Positions 39,701 to 51,418 of a DNA stretch of 64,000 bases are shown here, piece after piece. The notes under the pieces are model-generated. The model searched no databases, was not told the origin of the DNA, and worked only from the letters and a program-made list of their open reading frames with translations. The stretch spans positions 992,001 to 1,056,000 of the forward strand of contig NZ_CP092190.1 of the NCBI RefSeq assembly GCF_022344005.1, in the 5' to 3' direction. The stretch's first letter is position 1. The number at the start of each line of letters is the position of its first letter. The DNA is from Deinococcus sp. KNUC1210 (GTDB taxonomy: Bacteria; Deinococcota; Deinococci; Deinococcales; Deinococcaceae). The translations under genes and the position numbers were made by a program.

Positions 39701-40020
39701 GGTTGCAACATCCTGACTTTAGAAGAGAGCTCCGCTTCTGGCAGATTGATCGTCTTCCTTCAAGCCTTTCAAACCTATCACCTGACTGATTTCTCTTTAA
39801 TGTATAGCTCAATTTCAGATTTTTATAGGTGGCTATCATTCAACCGAATTCTACAGAACTCTAAACTCGACAGGAGTCTATAGTTTGTTGGGTCCATTTG
39901 TTTTCCAACAATTCATATAGAGAATCTTAGGTTTCATCCCAGCAAGAAAATGGGAGCTTCAACATCAACAGCGGCGGCTCTCCCCTTCTTCCGGGTGGGT
40001 CGCCGTTATCCTGTTCCCCG
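39701..40020. other. AT-rich intergenic region (320 nt), no gene seen
   Basis: Noticeably lower GC than its surroundings, with several T-runs and a 7-bp dyad TTGTTGG/CCAACAA (39885-39891 with 39905-39911). No coding frame of convincing length, no tRNA fold and no clear terminator after pgl were seen. The last bases hold the queG promoter (TATCCT at 40007-40012). It might hide a small RNA or be a remnant of inserted DNA. Confidence 0.5.
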
Positions 40021-41128
<1,108 letters not shown>

Positions 41129-41216
41129 GCGGGTGTCTGCCACGACGAGCGAGCTGACAGAACTACCAGCCAAAAGGCCAATGCACAAAGCTCCCGCCTT
41201 CCCTACACTGGAGGGC

Positions 41217-42056
41217 GTGAAGCCTGCCGCCCCCCTTGCCCCACCTATCGCCCTGCTGCTGCTTGTCGGGATAGCCTCGGCGGTGCAGGCCAGAACGACG
41301 CCGCGCACGTCTGCAACGTCAATTCCGGTGTACAGGCCGGTGGTGGTCAACCGCCTTCCGCACGACCCGTCCGCCTTTACCGAAGGCTTCGAACTGGCAG
41401 GGGGCGTGCTGTACGAGGGAACAGGGCTGGAAGGCCAATCGGGCGTACGGCGCGTGGCTCCCGACACCGGCAAGCCGATGCAGACGCGGGAGCCGCCGGT
41501 TGCCGGAGTCTTCGGAGAGGGGGTCAGCGTGCTGAACGGGCAACTCTTCGAGCTGACGTGGCAGAGCGGACTTGCCTTCGTGTACGACGCCGCCACCCTC
41601 AAGGAGACGGGCCGCTTTCGCTACGACGGCGAGGGCTGGGGCCTGACCAACGACGGCACCCAGCTCATCATGAGCGATGGCAGCGATACCCTGAGGTGGC
41701 GCGATCCGTTGACCTTTACTATCAAAAAGAGTGTGAACGTGACGGCTCAGGGCATGCCAGTCACGAACCTGAACGAGCTGGAATACGCGGGCGGCTGGGT
41801 CTGGGCCAACATCTGGCTGACCACCAAAATCGCCCGGATCGACCCCAAAACCGGCAAGGTGACCGCGTGGCTGGACATATCCGAGCTGAGCCGCGAGGCC
41901 GCCAGCGACACGCTGAAAGCAGGCCGCACCCCGACCTTCGACGACGTGCCGAACGGCGTCGCCTACAACAAGGCGCGGGGAACGCTGCTGCTGACGGGCA
42001 AGCGCTGGCCCACCGTCTTCGAGGTGCGCGTGCCGGGCCTGACCGCCGGGCAGTAA
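41217..42056 (+). CDS. Plant-type glutaminyl-peptide cyclotransferase
   Basis: 279-aa exported protein of the five-bladed beta-propeller glutaminyl cyclase family, which converts N-terminal Gln to pyroglutamate. The signal peptide is APPIALLLLVGIASAVQA. Family blocks are HDPSAFTEGFEL, LYEGTGLEGQSGVR, WGLTNDGTQLIMSDGSDTL, and NELEYAGGWVWANIW. The start is GTG 41217, seven bases after TACACT (41204-41209). It could protect secreted proteins from aminopeptidases; the substrate is not evident from context. Confidence 0.88.
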   Translation: MKPAAPLAPPIALLLLVGIASAVQARTTPRTSATSIPVYRPVVVNRLPHDPSAFTEGFELAGGVLYEGTGLEGQSGVRRVAPDTGKPMQTREPPVAGVFGEGVSVLNGQLFELTWQSGLAFVYDAATLKETGRFRYDGEGWGLTNDGTQLIMSDGSDTLRWRDPLTFTIKKSVNVTAQGMPVTNLNELEYAGGWVWANIWLTTKIARIDPKTGKVTAWLDISELSREAASDTLKAGRTPTFDDVPNGVAYNKARGTLLLTGKRWPTVFEVRVPGLTAGQ

Positions 42057-42063
42057 GCGGGCG

Positions 42064-42702
42064 TCAGTGCTCGGGTGGCTGCACGGCCACCAGCCGCCCT
42101 GTAACCGCCGCCCAGATGTCCGCTTCCAGAGCGTCCGGATCGCGGGTGGCGTCCAGTACCACGAAGCGCTGCGGTTCCTGGGCCGCCAGTTCGACGAAGC
42201 CACGTTTCAGCCGCCAGTGAAAGTCCAGTCCGGCCCGCTCGATCCGGTCGGGTTCGCCCACCCGTGCCGCCCGCGCCAGTCCGGTTTCCGGGTCGATGTC
42301 CAGCAGGAACGTGAGGTCGGGCATCAGGCCACCCGTGGCCGCCGCACTCACGGCCCGCAGCGACGCCAGATCGAGGCCGCGCCCATAGCCCTGATAGGCA
42401 TACGACGAATCGACGTAGCGGTCACAGACGACCACTTCTCCCCTGCCCAGCGCGGGCCGGATCACCTCCTGCACCAGCTGGGCGCGGCTGCCGCTGTAGA
42501 TCAGAAATTCGGTCATGGCGCTCAGGTGGCTGCGGGTATCGAGCACCAGCGAACGCAGTTTGTCTCCGATGTCGGTGCCGCCCGGTTCGCGGGTCAGCAG
42601 ATGAGGAGTGCCGCCCGCCGCCAGCCGCGCCGCCAGCCGCCGCAGCTGAGTGGATTTGCCCGCGCCTTCCGGTCCCTCGAAGGTGATGAAGAGGCCGCTC
42701 AT
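42064..42702 (-). CDS. tmk: Thymidylate kinase
   Basis: 212-aa dTMP kinase for dTTP synthesis. P-loop GPEGAGKST (residues 10-18), the DR(Y/H) motif CDRYVDSSYAYQG, and LLDIDPETGLARA are typical. ATG 42702 was chosen because it gives the standard MSGLFITFEG start and GGGG lies upstream; the frame is open further but that part is not conserved. It follows the NIF3-like gene on the same strand. Confidence 0.95.
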   Translation of the reverse strand: MSGLFITFEGPEGAGKSTQLRRLAARLAAGGTPHLLTREPGGTDIGDKLRSLVLDTRSHLSAMTEFLIYSGSRAQLVQEVIRPALGRGEVVVCDRYVDSSYAYQGYGRGLDLASLRAVSAAATGGLMPDLTFLLDIDPETGLARAARVGEPDRIERAGLDFHWRLKRGFVELAAQEPQRFVVLDATRDPDALEADIWAAVTGRLVAVQPPEH

Positions 42703-42751
42703 CACAGACCCCTTCGGAACGTGCTGAAAGCTCTGCTGCTCTTCCAGGGCA

Positions 42752-43525
42752 TCACAGACCCGTGGGAAGGTGCAGAAACTGCCACGGCAACCCGAACTGA
42801 TCCTCCAGTTTTGCCGCCAGCGCCCGAACCCCGAAGACCTCGGTTTCGTAGTGACCCGCATACACCACGTTCAGGCCCAGTTCGAAGGCGTCGTGAAAGT
42901 GCTTGTGTTCCGGCTCGCCGGTCAGCAGGGTATCCAGGCCCAGCGCTGCCGCCTGCGAAATGAACTCCGCGCCGCTGCCCGACACGATGCCCAGCCGCCG
43001 CACGCCGGTTCCGCCGCCGCCGCCGTGGACCAGACAGATTTCGCCGGTCAGCTTCTGCACCCGCTCGGCAAATTCCTGCAGGGTCTGCTCGTAGGGCAGC
43101 TCACCCATCTGCCCGATCCCGGCAAAGGGGCTGGCGTCTTGTAGGCTCAGGGCCGAGGCGATCATGGCGTTGTTGCCGATTTCGGGGTGAGCGTCGAGCG
43201 GCAGGTGAGCGGCGTAGATATTCAGTCCGGCGTCCAGCGCCGTCTGAATGCGGCGGCGGTGCGGCCCTGTCACCATCAGCGGCTTGTTCCAGAACAGCCC
43301 GTGATGCACCACCATCAGGTCTGCACCGCTGGCGATGGCCTCCTCGATGCTGCGAAGGCTGGTATCCACGCTGGCCGCGATCCGGGTCACGGTCCTGTTT
43401 CCCTCGACCTGAAGGCCGTTGTTGCTCCAATCTTTGAACTCGGAAATCTTCAGATATCTGTCCAGCCAGGCGGTCACGTCGTCCAGCGCAACGCCGCCCA
43501 CCCGCGAAGTCATGATCTCGGTCAT
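42752..43525 (-). CDS. NIF3-like dinuclear metal center protein
   Basis: 257-aa protein of the NIF3/YqfO (GTP cyclohydrolase I type 2-like) family. Metal-binding residues are seen in VVHHGLFW, YAAHLPLDAH and the C-terminal GHYETE. It begins near the standard VTAWLDRYLKISEFKDWSNNGLQVEG region. Members bind two divalent metals, and physiological function remains unsettled. On the minus strand TACACT lies seven bases before ATG 43525, favouring that start over 43576. Confidence 0.9.
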   Translation of the reverse strand: MTEIMTSRVGGVALDDVTAWLDRYLKISEFKDWSNNGLQVEGNRTVTRIAASVDTSLRSIEEAIASGADLMVVHHGLFWNKPLMVTGPHRRRIQTALDAGLNIYAAHLPLDAHPEIGNNAMIASALSLQDASPFAGIGQMGELPYEQTLQEFAERVQKLTGEICLVHGGGGGTGVRRLGIVSGSGAEFISQAAALGLDTLLTGEPEHKHFHDAFELGLNVVYAGHYETEVFGVRALAAKLEDQFGLPWQFLHLPTGL

Positions 43526-43597
43526 GACGCTCAGTGTAGGCGAGAGAGCTTCCTTTCCCTGTAGGACAGATGCCACCGCCGACGGCTGCCGTCTTCC

Positions 43598-44800
43598 CTA
43601 TTTCCCCGGCACCGGCTTGCCCTGCGCCTGCACTGAGGTCGGATTGAAAAAGACGATGGCGTGCGGCACCGGACGCGAGGGCACCTTGCGCGACGCGTGG
43701 CCCACTGCCAGCACCTGCGCTCCGTAGATCAGACTGGTGCTGTAGCCGCTATCCATCAGCACGGCTTCCTGCGCCCCCACCTGCTCGGCGATGCGGGCCA
43801 GACCGGCGCTGCTGACCGGGGTGATGGTGGCCCCGGCAATACCCAGTCCGTCCTTGGTGACGCCGAAGAACACACGTGGGCGCACTTCCTGGGCGTCGGA
43901 AGAGGCGTAGCGCTTCATATCGGCGGCGCTGATGGCGTGTCCGCCGCGTACCAGCCACGCGCCCGCGACAAAGGCGTCGGTCACGCCCGGCAACAGCGCC
44001 TGCACCTGCGCCTTGCTGTTCATGGTGGCCGGGCGAAAGGCCGTGACCAGAAACTGACGGTTCGACCATGCCACCAACGGGCGACCGGTGATGCGGCCCA
44101 GCAGGTAGGCGTCGGACTCGCGCAGAAAGGTGCCGTCGGCGGTGAGCAGCGGTCCCATCATGTTGGAATCGTTCGAGGCGATGGCCGCGTCTTTGAAGAA
44201 GGTGCCGTTGACGCCCGCCACCGCGCCCGACGCCTTGATGAACTGCACCACGCTGCTGCGCCACAGCACATGCCGCGACACCGGCAGGCCGCCCCGCAGC
44301 AATGCCACCTGCACACGCCCGACCTGAAGGCGCGTCATGGCGACGGGCACGCCCTCGTTCAGCGGCGTCAGGGCGCTCAGGCCGGGCAGCGCAGCCGATG
44401 TCGCGCCCAGCTGGACCGGATCGGCGTGGACGTTGGCGATTCGGACGGTCCCCGGCTGGGCACCCTGAGCCGAACCGGACGACCCCGAGTGAGCGTTCTG
44501 AACGCTGGCAGGTGTCTGAGGCACCAAGACGGTGACCAGGGGCAGGACAGGTGCGGGGCGTGGGGGCGGCGGAATCTCGACGGTCACGGTCAACTGTGGC
44601 GGCGGATAAGCAATTTGCCCGCCCCATACCTCTGGCAGCGGGGGCAACCGCAACCGCCCCTCGCGGTGGATGCCCTCGCGGCTGTCGTTGGGCGGCGCAG
44701 CCAGCACGCTGCCGCCAGCAGGCAGGGCGTGATACACCAGCGCCGCCGCGAGTGGCAACAGCAGAGCTACCGCAAACGGAACCACGAATGGTCGGAGCAT
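43598..44800 (-). CDS. Exported phosphodiester glycosidase family protein (NAGPA/DUF2233-like)
   Basis: 400 aa with an N-terminal membrane/signal segment (residues 6-25) and a Pro-rich linker to about residue 130. A C-terminal domain follows with VNGTFF, FRESDAYLLGR-like strands and DSGYSTSL, the signature of the NAGPA (phosphodiester alpha-N-acetylglucosaminidase) family. In bacteria these proteins are linked to cell-wall or exopolysaccharide turnover. On the minus strand TACACT is seven bases before the ATG. It is divergent from pckA. Confidence 0.82.
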   Translation of the reverse strand: MLRPFVVPFAVALLLPLAAALVYHALPAGGSVLAAPPNDSREGIHREGRLRLPPLPEVWGGQIAYPPPQLTVTVEIPPPPRPAPVLPLVTVLVPQTPASVQNAHSGSSGSAQGAQPGTVRIANVHADPVQLGATSAALPGLSALTPLNEGVPVAMTRLQVGRVQVALLRGGLPVSRHVLWRSSVVQFIKASGAVAGVNGTFFKDAAIASNDSNMMGPLLTADGTFLRESDAYLLGRITGRPLVAWSNRQFLVTAFRPATMNSKAQVQALLPGVTDAFVAGAWLVRGGHAISAADMKRYASSDAQEVRPRVFFGVTKDGLGIAGATITPVSSAGLARIAEQVGAQEAVLMDSGYSTSLIYGAQVLAVGHASRKVPSRPVPHAIVFFNPTSVQAQGKPVPGK

Positions 44801-45025
44801 TTCCTACAGTGTAGAGCGGTGCCGTGAGCAGTGGGTCAACCCGCCGCGAGACGTGGAAAATCGGCACTCGGCAGCCTGATTTTTGTACCGCGTCTACACT
44901 AATTGGTGTCACCCGGACGCTTTCTGTTACCAGGACCGTGACGACGAGCAGCTTGCACGGTAGCGTTTCCATCGGGAATACTGACCTTCAGCTAACAGGT
45001 GTTACAACTCAGAGGAGGACAGATC

Positions 45026-46623
<1,598 letters not shown>

Positions 46624-46653
46624 AGGTTGCTGCGGGGTGTTCCCCCGATGTAA

Positions 46654-46696
46654 CAGGACGGCCCCTGCCGGCAGGAACCGGGAAGAGGCCGTCCTG
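46654..46696 (+). terminator. Hairpin downstream of pckA
   Basis: Perfect 10-bp stem (46654-46663 with 46687-46696) with an internal CCTGCCGGCAGG palindrome. No T-run follows. Probably a terminator or 3' stabilising structure of pckA. Confidence 0.55.
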
Positions 46697-46776
46697 AACA
46701 GCGTTCAGCTCTTTATGGTGGCCAGATCGGTGAGTTCAGTCAGAATGTTGAATGCCCGGCGCAGTACATTAGGGGC

Positions 46777-47268
46777 ATGAGTGCTTTCCCTGTCACGGCT
46801 CAGCCGCGCCTAACTGAGTCCGAGTCTCCCCGCGAGCAGGCGGAACCCGAGCAAGCCACTGCGGCAGTCGAAGAAGCCGAACCGGCCCTGGTCGCCCACG
46901 CCTGTCTGACGCCCACGCCCGGACAGCCGCTCTCGGTGTACGTCGATGTCGATGAAACGCTGCTGCGCCACTACGGAACCCGGCAGATTCCTATTCCTGC
47001 CGTGATCAAGCAGGTCAAGGCGCTGTACAAGCAGGGCGCGGCGCTGTACTGCTGGAGTTCGCTGGGCGCAGACTACGCCCGCCAGTGTGCCGAGGTGTGC
47101 GGTGTGGCCCAGTGCTTCGTCGCGTTTCTGCCCAAGCCGCAGCTCATCGTGGACGATCAGCAGCCCAAAGCCTGGCGGCGCATCCTGCACGTCCACCCCA
47201 GCCAGTGCTCTTCTCAGACCACCGTGGCCGAGTACCGCGAGGCACTGAAAAAGCCCCGCCAGATCTGA
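46777..47268 (+). CDS. Small HAD-like protein with N-terminal extension (paralogue 2)
   Basis: 163 aa. The first about 50 residues are Glu/Pro/Ala-rich and low-complexity. The rest aligns end to end with the protein at 19013-19363: YVDVDETLLRHYG, ALYCWSSLGADYAR, FLPKPQLIVDD, LHVHPSQCSSQTTVAEY. The HAD motif I aspartates are kept. Function is unknown. TACATT (46765-46770) is six bases before the ATG. Confidence 0.7.
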   Translation: MSAFPVTAQPRLTESESPREQAEPEQATAAVEEAEPALVAHACLTPTPGQPLSVYVDVDETLLRHYGTRQIPIPAVIKQVKALYKQGAALYCWSSLGADYARQCAEVCGVAQCFVAFLPKPQLIVDDQQPKAWRRILHVHPSQCSSQTTVAEYREALKKPRQI

Positions 47269-47299
47269 ACGACGCGCCAGCTTAAGAACACAACGTCAG

Positions 47300-47333
47300 C
47301 GGGTGCCCCGGGAAATGACTTCCAGGGCACCCG
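47300..47333. terminator. Bidirectional hairpin terminator
   Basis: Perfect 9-bp stem (47300-47308 with 47325-47333) between convergent genes, followed on the plus strand by TCTTCTC. Confidence 0.6.
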
Positions 47334-47349
47334 TCTTCTCGTCGGAGCG

Positions 47350-48498
47350 TCAGTCTTTCAGGGCTGCCCAGGCCGCCGCCACACCCACGCCGCGCTCGAA
47401 GGGCACACCCAGCGCCCCGAACGCGTCTTCCAGGATTCCGGCGATGGCAAGGGCGTCGTAGCGGTCGGCGTAGCCCATCGTAGAAAGGCGGAACACCGTA
47501 TCTTCGTGCGGAGCCTGGCCCGGCAGCGCCCGTTGCCCCATCTCGGCGAGCCTCGCGGCGACAGCCCGGCCCCCGATGCCCGCCGGGGGCCGCAGCACCG
47601 CCACAGCGGGCGAGGTACGCGCTGCCCACGACGGTGCGCCCAGCGCCGTTCCAGCCGCCACCAGCGCGTCACACTTGCGCTTCTGCTCGGCCCACAGCAC
47701 GTCCAGTGGCACGCTCAGGATGCGGTCGAGCGCGGTGCTCAGGGCATAGATCAGGTTGATGGCGGGCGTCTGCGGCGTATCGCCCTTCATCTGGCCCTTC
47801 AGTTCCCGTTCCAGATCGAGGTAAAAGCCCCGGCGCGTTCCCGCGATCAGCCGCGCCTGCACCTGCGGGCTGAACAACACGAAGCCCAGCCCCGGCGGGG
47901 TGGCTGTGCCCTTCTGGCTGCCCGACACGATCACGTCGATGCCCCACGCGGCAGGGCGCAACTCGGCCACCCCGTAGCTGGTCACGCAGTCGGCGATGAT
48001 GATCAGGTCGGGGCTGACCGCCCGCGCTGCCTTCGCAATCGCTTCGAGATCGTGCAGCGCTCCGGTGCTGGTTTCCGAGTGCGTGATGGTCAGGGCGGCT
48101 GCACCCCGGCAGGCCTGCGCGATTTCGTCTGCGTCCAGCAGTTCGCCCCAGGGCCGCTCGACCTTCACCACGTCGTAGCCCAGCCGCGCCGCCATCTCGC
48201 CCCAGCGCTCCGAGAACTTGCCAGCCGAGGCATTGACCACCTTCGCACCCTCCGGCACCGTGCTGACGAGCGCTCCCTCGAAGGCCGCCGTGCCGCTGCC
48301 GGTCACGATCACGGCCTCGTAGGGGTCGCCCAGCAGCCGCGCCAGCTTTTCGCGGGCTTCCAGCAGCTTGGCCCGGCCCTCGGGGGCACGGTGGTGCATC
48401 TGCGGCTGCGCGAGTTCCAGCAGCACGCGAGGTTCGACTTCGACCGGGCCGGGCGCGATCAGGCGGGGTCGGTTCAGCGGCAGGTGGGCATCGTTCAT
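47350..48498 (-). CDS. Class V aminotransferase (alanine-glyoxylate/serine-pyruvate type)
   Basis: 382-aa PLP enzyme. It opens [15 protein letters not shown], has the TGSGTAAFE and [14 protein letters not shown] segments, and the PLP Lys in [12 protein letters not shown]. Proteins of this subgroup act as alanine-glyoxylate or serine-pyruvate transaminases. In some deep-branching bacteria they lie beside serA and substitute for SerC. Here serA is one gene away, on the same strand, so phosphoserine synthesis is a reasonable hypothesis. ATG 48498 is the start; earlier codons in frame are not conserved. Confidence 0.85.
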   Translation of the reverse strand: MNDAHLPLNRPRLIAPGPVEVEPRVLLELAQPQMHHRAPEGRAKLLEAREKLARLLGDPYEAVIVTGSGTAAFEGALVSTVPEGAKVVNASAGKFSERWGEMAARLGYDVVKVERPWGELLDADEIAQACRGAAALTITHSETSTGALHDLEAIAKAARAVSPDLIIIADCVTSYGVAELRPAAWGIDVIVSGSQKGTATPPGLGFVLFSPQVQARLIAGTRRGFYLDLERELKGQMKGDTPQTPAINLIYALSTALDRILSVPLDVLWAEQKRKCDALVAAGTALGAPSWAARTSPAVAVLRPPAGIGGRAVAARLAEMGQRALPGQAPHEDTVFRLSTMGYADRYDALAIAGILEDAFGALGVPFERGVGVAAAWAALKD

Positions 48499-48615
48499 GC
48501 CTGTATTCTGACGGGTTGCCGCGACCGAAGCAGCGAATTGCATAGCACCCCCGGGCATGAAGGCGGGTACGTCCTGCCATCACACAGCCCGGCAGCCCGC
48601 CCGCCACAATCAGGC

Positions 48616-49140
48616 ATGACCCTTCCGACACGCGTGCTTCAGGGACTCGCCCTGCTGCTGCTGAGCGCTCCGGCGCAGGCTGCCCGGATCACCGTACCGG
48701 GAACGAGCGTCAGTATCGACGTTCCCGCCGGCTTCGTGCCGATGCCCAGGAGCGTGATCGACAGCAAATACTCACGCGGGGGCCTTCCACCGACCGCCGT
48801 GTATTCGACACCCGGCCCTCACTGGGAAGTGAACATCGCCTTCGCCCTGCGGGACGCCGCCCTTCCCGCCGGAGACCTGGCCCCGGTCCAGGCCGGTCTG
48901 GAACGCTCGATCAGCGCCACACCGGGCTTTCGCTGGGTGAAACACGGAATCGTCAGAGCTGCCGGGCGCGAGTGGATCGACCTGGAATTCTGGGTGGACG
49001 GAGTGGATACGCCGATCTACAACCATCTGCGCGTGACGCGCGAGGGGCAGAAGACGCTGCTGGTGACGGCCAACGTGACCAAGAAGCTGTACGCGAAGTA
49101 CGCCGCTCGGCTCAACGCCGCCATGAACGGGCTGAAATGA
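48616..49140 (+). CDS. Secreted hypothetical protein
   Basis: 174 aa with a clear signal peptide (VLQGLALLLLSAPAQA). The mature part begins ARITVPGTSVSIDVPAGF. It has an alternating strand pattern and no recognisable catalytic motif. It resembles small secreted proteins in which one domain follows a signal peptide. CACAAT (48605-48610) is five bases before the ATG. The stop codon is part of a hairpin (49138-49188). Confidence 0.65.
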   Translation: MTLPTRVLQGLALLLLSAPAQAARITVPGTSVSIDVPAGFVPMPRSVIDSKYSRGGLPPTAVYSTPGPHWEVNIAFALRDAALPAGDLAPVQAGLERSISATPGFRWVKHGIVRAAGREWIDLEFWVDGVDTPIYNHLRVTREGQKTLLVTANVTKKLYAKYAARLNAAMNGLK

Positions 49141-49188
49141 GCCGTGAGCCCGTGCAGGCGCTTCAGCAGGCCTGGGGCTCACGGCTCA
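49138..49188. terminator. Hairpin between convergent genes
   Basis: Perfect 14-bp inverted repeat (49138-49151 with 49175-49188) starting at the TGA of the secreted hypothetical gene and lying before the end of serA. Long stem, 23-nt loop, no T-run. Confidence 0.6.
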
Positions 49189-49201
49189 CGACTGGAAGCG
49201 C

Positions 49202-50833
49202 TTAGACCCGCACCAGATACGCCGAGTCGATCACATCCAGATCGCGCACCGCCTGAAGCTGTTCGGCACTCAGGCCCTCGTCGAGCGTGAGCGTGAACAG
49301 TGCCTCGCCGCCCTTCTGAGCGCGTCCCAGCGCCATCCCCGCGATGTTGATGCCCCAGGTGCCCAGCAGGTTCGACAGTTTCGCCACCGCGCCCGGCTTG
49401 TCCTGATTGGACGCGATCAGGATGTACCCTTCCGGTTGCAGCTCGACGCGGAAGTCACGCAGACGCGTGAGCCTCGCGCTCTTGCCGAAGACCGTGCCGC
49501 CCACCGTGCGGATACGGTTGCGCTCTGCACCCTTCAGGGTCGCTTTCACGATCACCTCGGTGGTGTAGTCGGGGCTTTCCGGCTGCTCGCGGGTCGCCAC
49601 GCTCAGACCGCGCTCGCGGGCCAGAGCGCGGGCATTGATCATGTTGGGGTGCTCGTCGGTGCTGTTGCCCAGGTAGCCGATCAGCAGGCTGGTCAGAACG
49701 GGCGTGGGATCGGCTGGGAATTCGCCCAGGAAGCTGACCTCTAGCTCACTCGCGCCCGGCAGCAGTTGAGCCAGAATCTTGCCCAGTTTGGAACCGAGAT
49801 CGAGGTAGCCGCCCAGCGCCTCCATCGTCTTGGCATCAAGGGCCGGAGCGTTCACCGCGCCCTTGCTCACGTCGCCCTTCAGGGCCGCCAGCACGCGCTC
49901 GACGATCTCTGCACCCACCCGTTCCTGCGCCTCGACGGTGTTGGCTCCCAGGTGTGCGGTGATGCCCAGATTGGGCGCATGCAGAAAGATGTGATCGGCA
50001 GTCGGCGGCTCGTCCACGAACACGTCGATGCCCGCCGCAAACAGATGGCCGGAAGAGAGCGCGTCGACCAGCGCCTGCTCTTCGATGATGCCCCCGCGTG
50101 CAGCATTCACGGCAATCGCCCCTTTCCGCAGTTTCGCCAGTTCCGCCGCTCCGATCATGCCGCGTGTCTCGTCGGTCAGGGGCGTATGCACGGTGATGAA
50201 ATCCACGCTGGTCAGCAGGTCGTCGAGCGTGGCTGCCCGCCGCACGTCCAGCCGCTCGAACTTGCTCTCGGGCACGTAGGGATCGTAGGCCACCACATTC
50301 ATTCGCAGGCCCTGGGCACGGCTCGCCACGATGCTGCCGATGCGCCCCAGCCCCACGATTCCCAGCGTGCGGTCTTTCAGCTCCAGGCCCAGGAACTTCC
50401 GATCCCAGACGCCCGCACGGGTCTTGCTGTCGCTGCGGGTCAGGCCACGCGCCGCCGCCATCAGATGCATGATCGCCAGTTCTGCCGCCGAGACATTGTT
50501 GCTTTCCGGCGCGTTCAGTACGAGCAGGCCTCTGAGCGAGGCGTAATCGAGGTCGATATTGTCCACGCCCACGCCGCCGCGTCCGATGACCTTCAGACGC
50601 TCGCCCGCCGCGTCGATCAGCTCGCGGTCGACCTTGGTACGGCTACGGGTGATCAGGGCGTCGAATTCCGGCAGGCGGCGCAGGATGTCCTCGCGGGGCA
50701 TGTTCGCCACATACTCGATGTCGTAGCCCGCATGTTCCAGGTTGCCTGGGTTCATCTCGTCGCAGATCAGCACGCGGAAGGCTTGCGGTTGGGCAGCGCC
50801 GGGGGCGGCGGGCGTGGCAGCGGGAGCAGTCAT
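49202..50833 (-). CDS. serA: D-3-phosphoglycerate dehydrogenase
   Basis: 543-aa long-form (type I) PGDH, first enzyme of serine synthesis. After about 18 low-complexity residues come the substrate domain (ALITRSRTKVD), the NAD domain (GIVGLGRIGSIVA), the catalytic Arg, Glu and His region (NAARGGIIEE; ITAHLGANTVEAQ), the intervening ASB domain, and a C-terminal ACT domain (LIASNQDKPGAVAKLSNLL) that usually gives serine feedback. ATG 50833 has TACGCT six bases upstream on the minus strand, a leaderless pattern. Confidence 0.96.
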   Translation of the reverse strand: MTAPAATPAAPGAAQPQAFRVLICDEMNPGNLEHAGYDIEYVANMPREDILRRLPEFDALITRSRTKVDRELIDAAGERLKVIGRGGVGVDNIDLDYASLRGLLVLNAPESNNVSAAELAIMHLMAAARGLTRSDSKTRAGVWDRKFLGLELKDRTLGIVGLGRIGSIVASRAQGLRMNVVAYDPYVPESKFERLDVRRAATLDDLLTSVDFITVHTPLTDETRGMIGAAELAKLRKGAIAVNAARGGIIEEQALVDALSSGHLFAAGIDVFVDEPPTADHIFLHAPNLGITAHLGANTVEAQERVGAEIVERVLAALKGDVSKGAVNAPALDAKTMEALGGYLDLGSKLGKILAQLLPGASELEVSFLGEFPADPTPVLTSLLIGYLGNSTDEHPNMINARALARERGLSVATREQPESPDYTTEVIVKATLKGAERNRIRTVGGTVFGKSARLTRLRDFRVELQPEGYILIASNQDKPGAVAKLSNLLGTWGINIAGMALGRAQKGGEALFTLTLDEGLSAEQLQAVRDLDVIDSAYLVRV

Positions 50834-50897
50834 GACCTTAGCGTACTCCGTACACCAGGGCTGGGAGGTAATTTGTCTTGAAGTGTGTGCCTGCGCG

Positions 50898-51418
50898 TCA
50901 CTCTCCGGTGTCGAACACGCCCCAGCAGATGCCGTTTCTGAGGCGCTGATCGTCCAGCACGAGTTCGCGGATCTGAGCGGGCAACTGCTCGCGCTGCCAG
51001 AGGCACTCCAGCTGCCCGGCACGCTCGCCCTCGCCTTTGGGAGCCGCTGCCCGCACAGCCTTGATCGCGTAGGCCGCCGCCCCCAGTTCGTGGGCCGCCA
51101 CGTGCGCGACGACGCCCGCCTGCCCGGCAGCATACGCGGCATGCCGGGCAGCTCCGGTCAGCACCCTTGCCGCTGCCATCGCATGACCTCCTGCTGCCCG
51201 CGACTGCATCATCGTGATCTCGCCCCGCGTCCATGCCCGAATCTGCTGAAGAGCCAGCCGGGGCCGAGGGTCTGAAGGCTGCACCGCCTCGAACAGCTCC
51301 AGAACGTGCTCGGCACAGGTGGCGGCCCACAGTGCCAGCAGTCGGTGGTCGGCGTCCGAGAGGGTGCCCCCCTGCGAAGGGTGATGAACCGGGGATCGCG
51401 GATGGTGGGAAGGATCAT
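50898..51418 (-). CDS. Putative immunity protein, Imm5-like (frameshifted)
   Basis: Small all-helical protein resembling a family annotated as putative immunity proteins of bacterial polymorphic toxin systems. The frame breaks in a C6 run (51367-51372). One more base joins MILPTIRDPRFITLRRGG to LSDADHRLLALWAATCAEHV and the conserved PRLALQQIRAWTRGEI, AAYAAGQA and LVLDDQRLRNGICWGVF, giving 173 aa. Its ATG overlaps the aat stop by ATGA. No toxin gene is nearby, so it may be a solitary immunity gene or a domesticated housekeeping protein. The family name is from memory. Confidence 0.65.

Noticed and set aside
42703..42861. N-terminal extension of thymidylate kinase
   Set aside because: The open frame continues upstream but the extra residues are not family-like; the P-loop start MSGLFITFEG at 42702 is standard.
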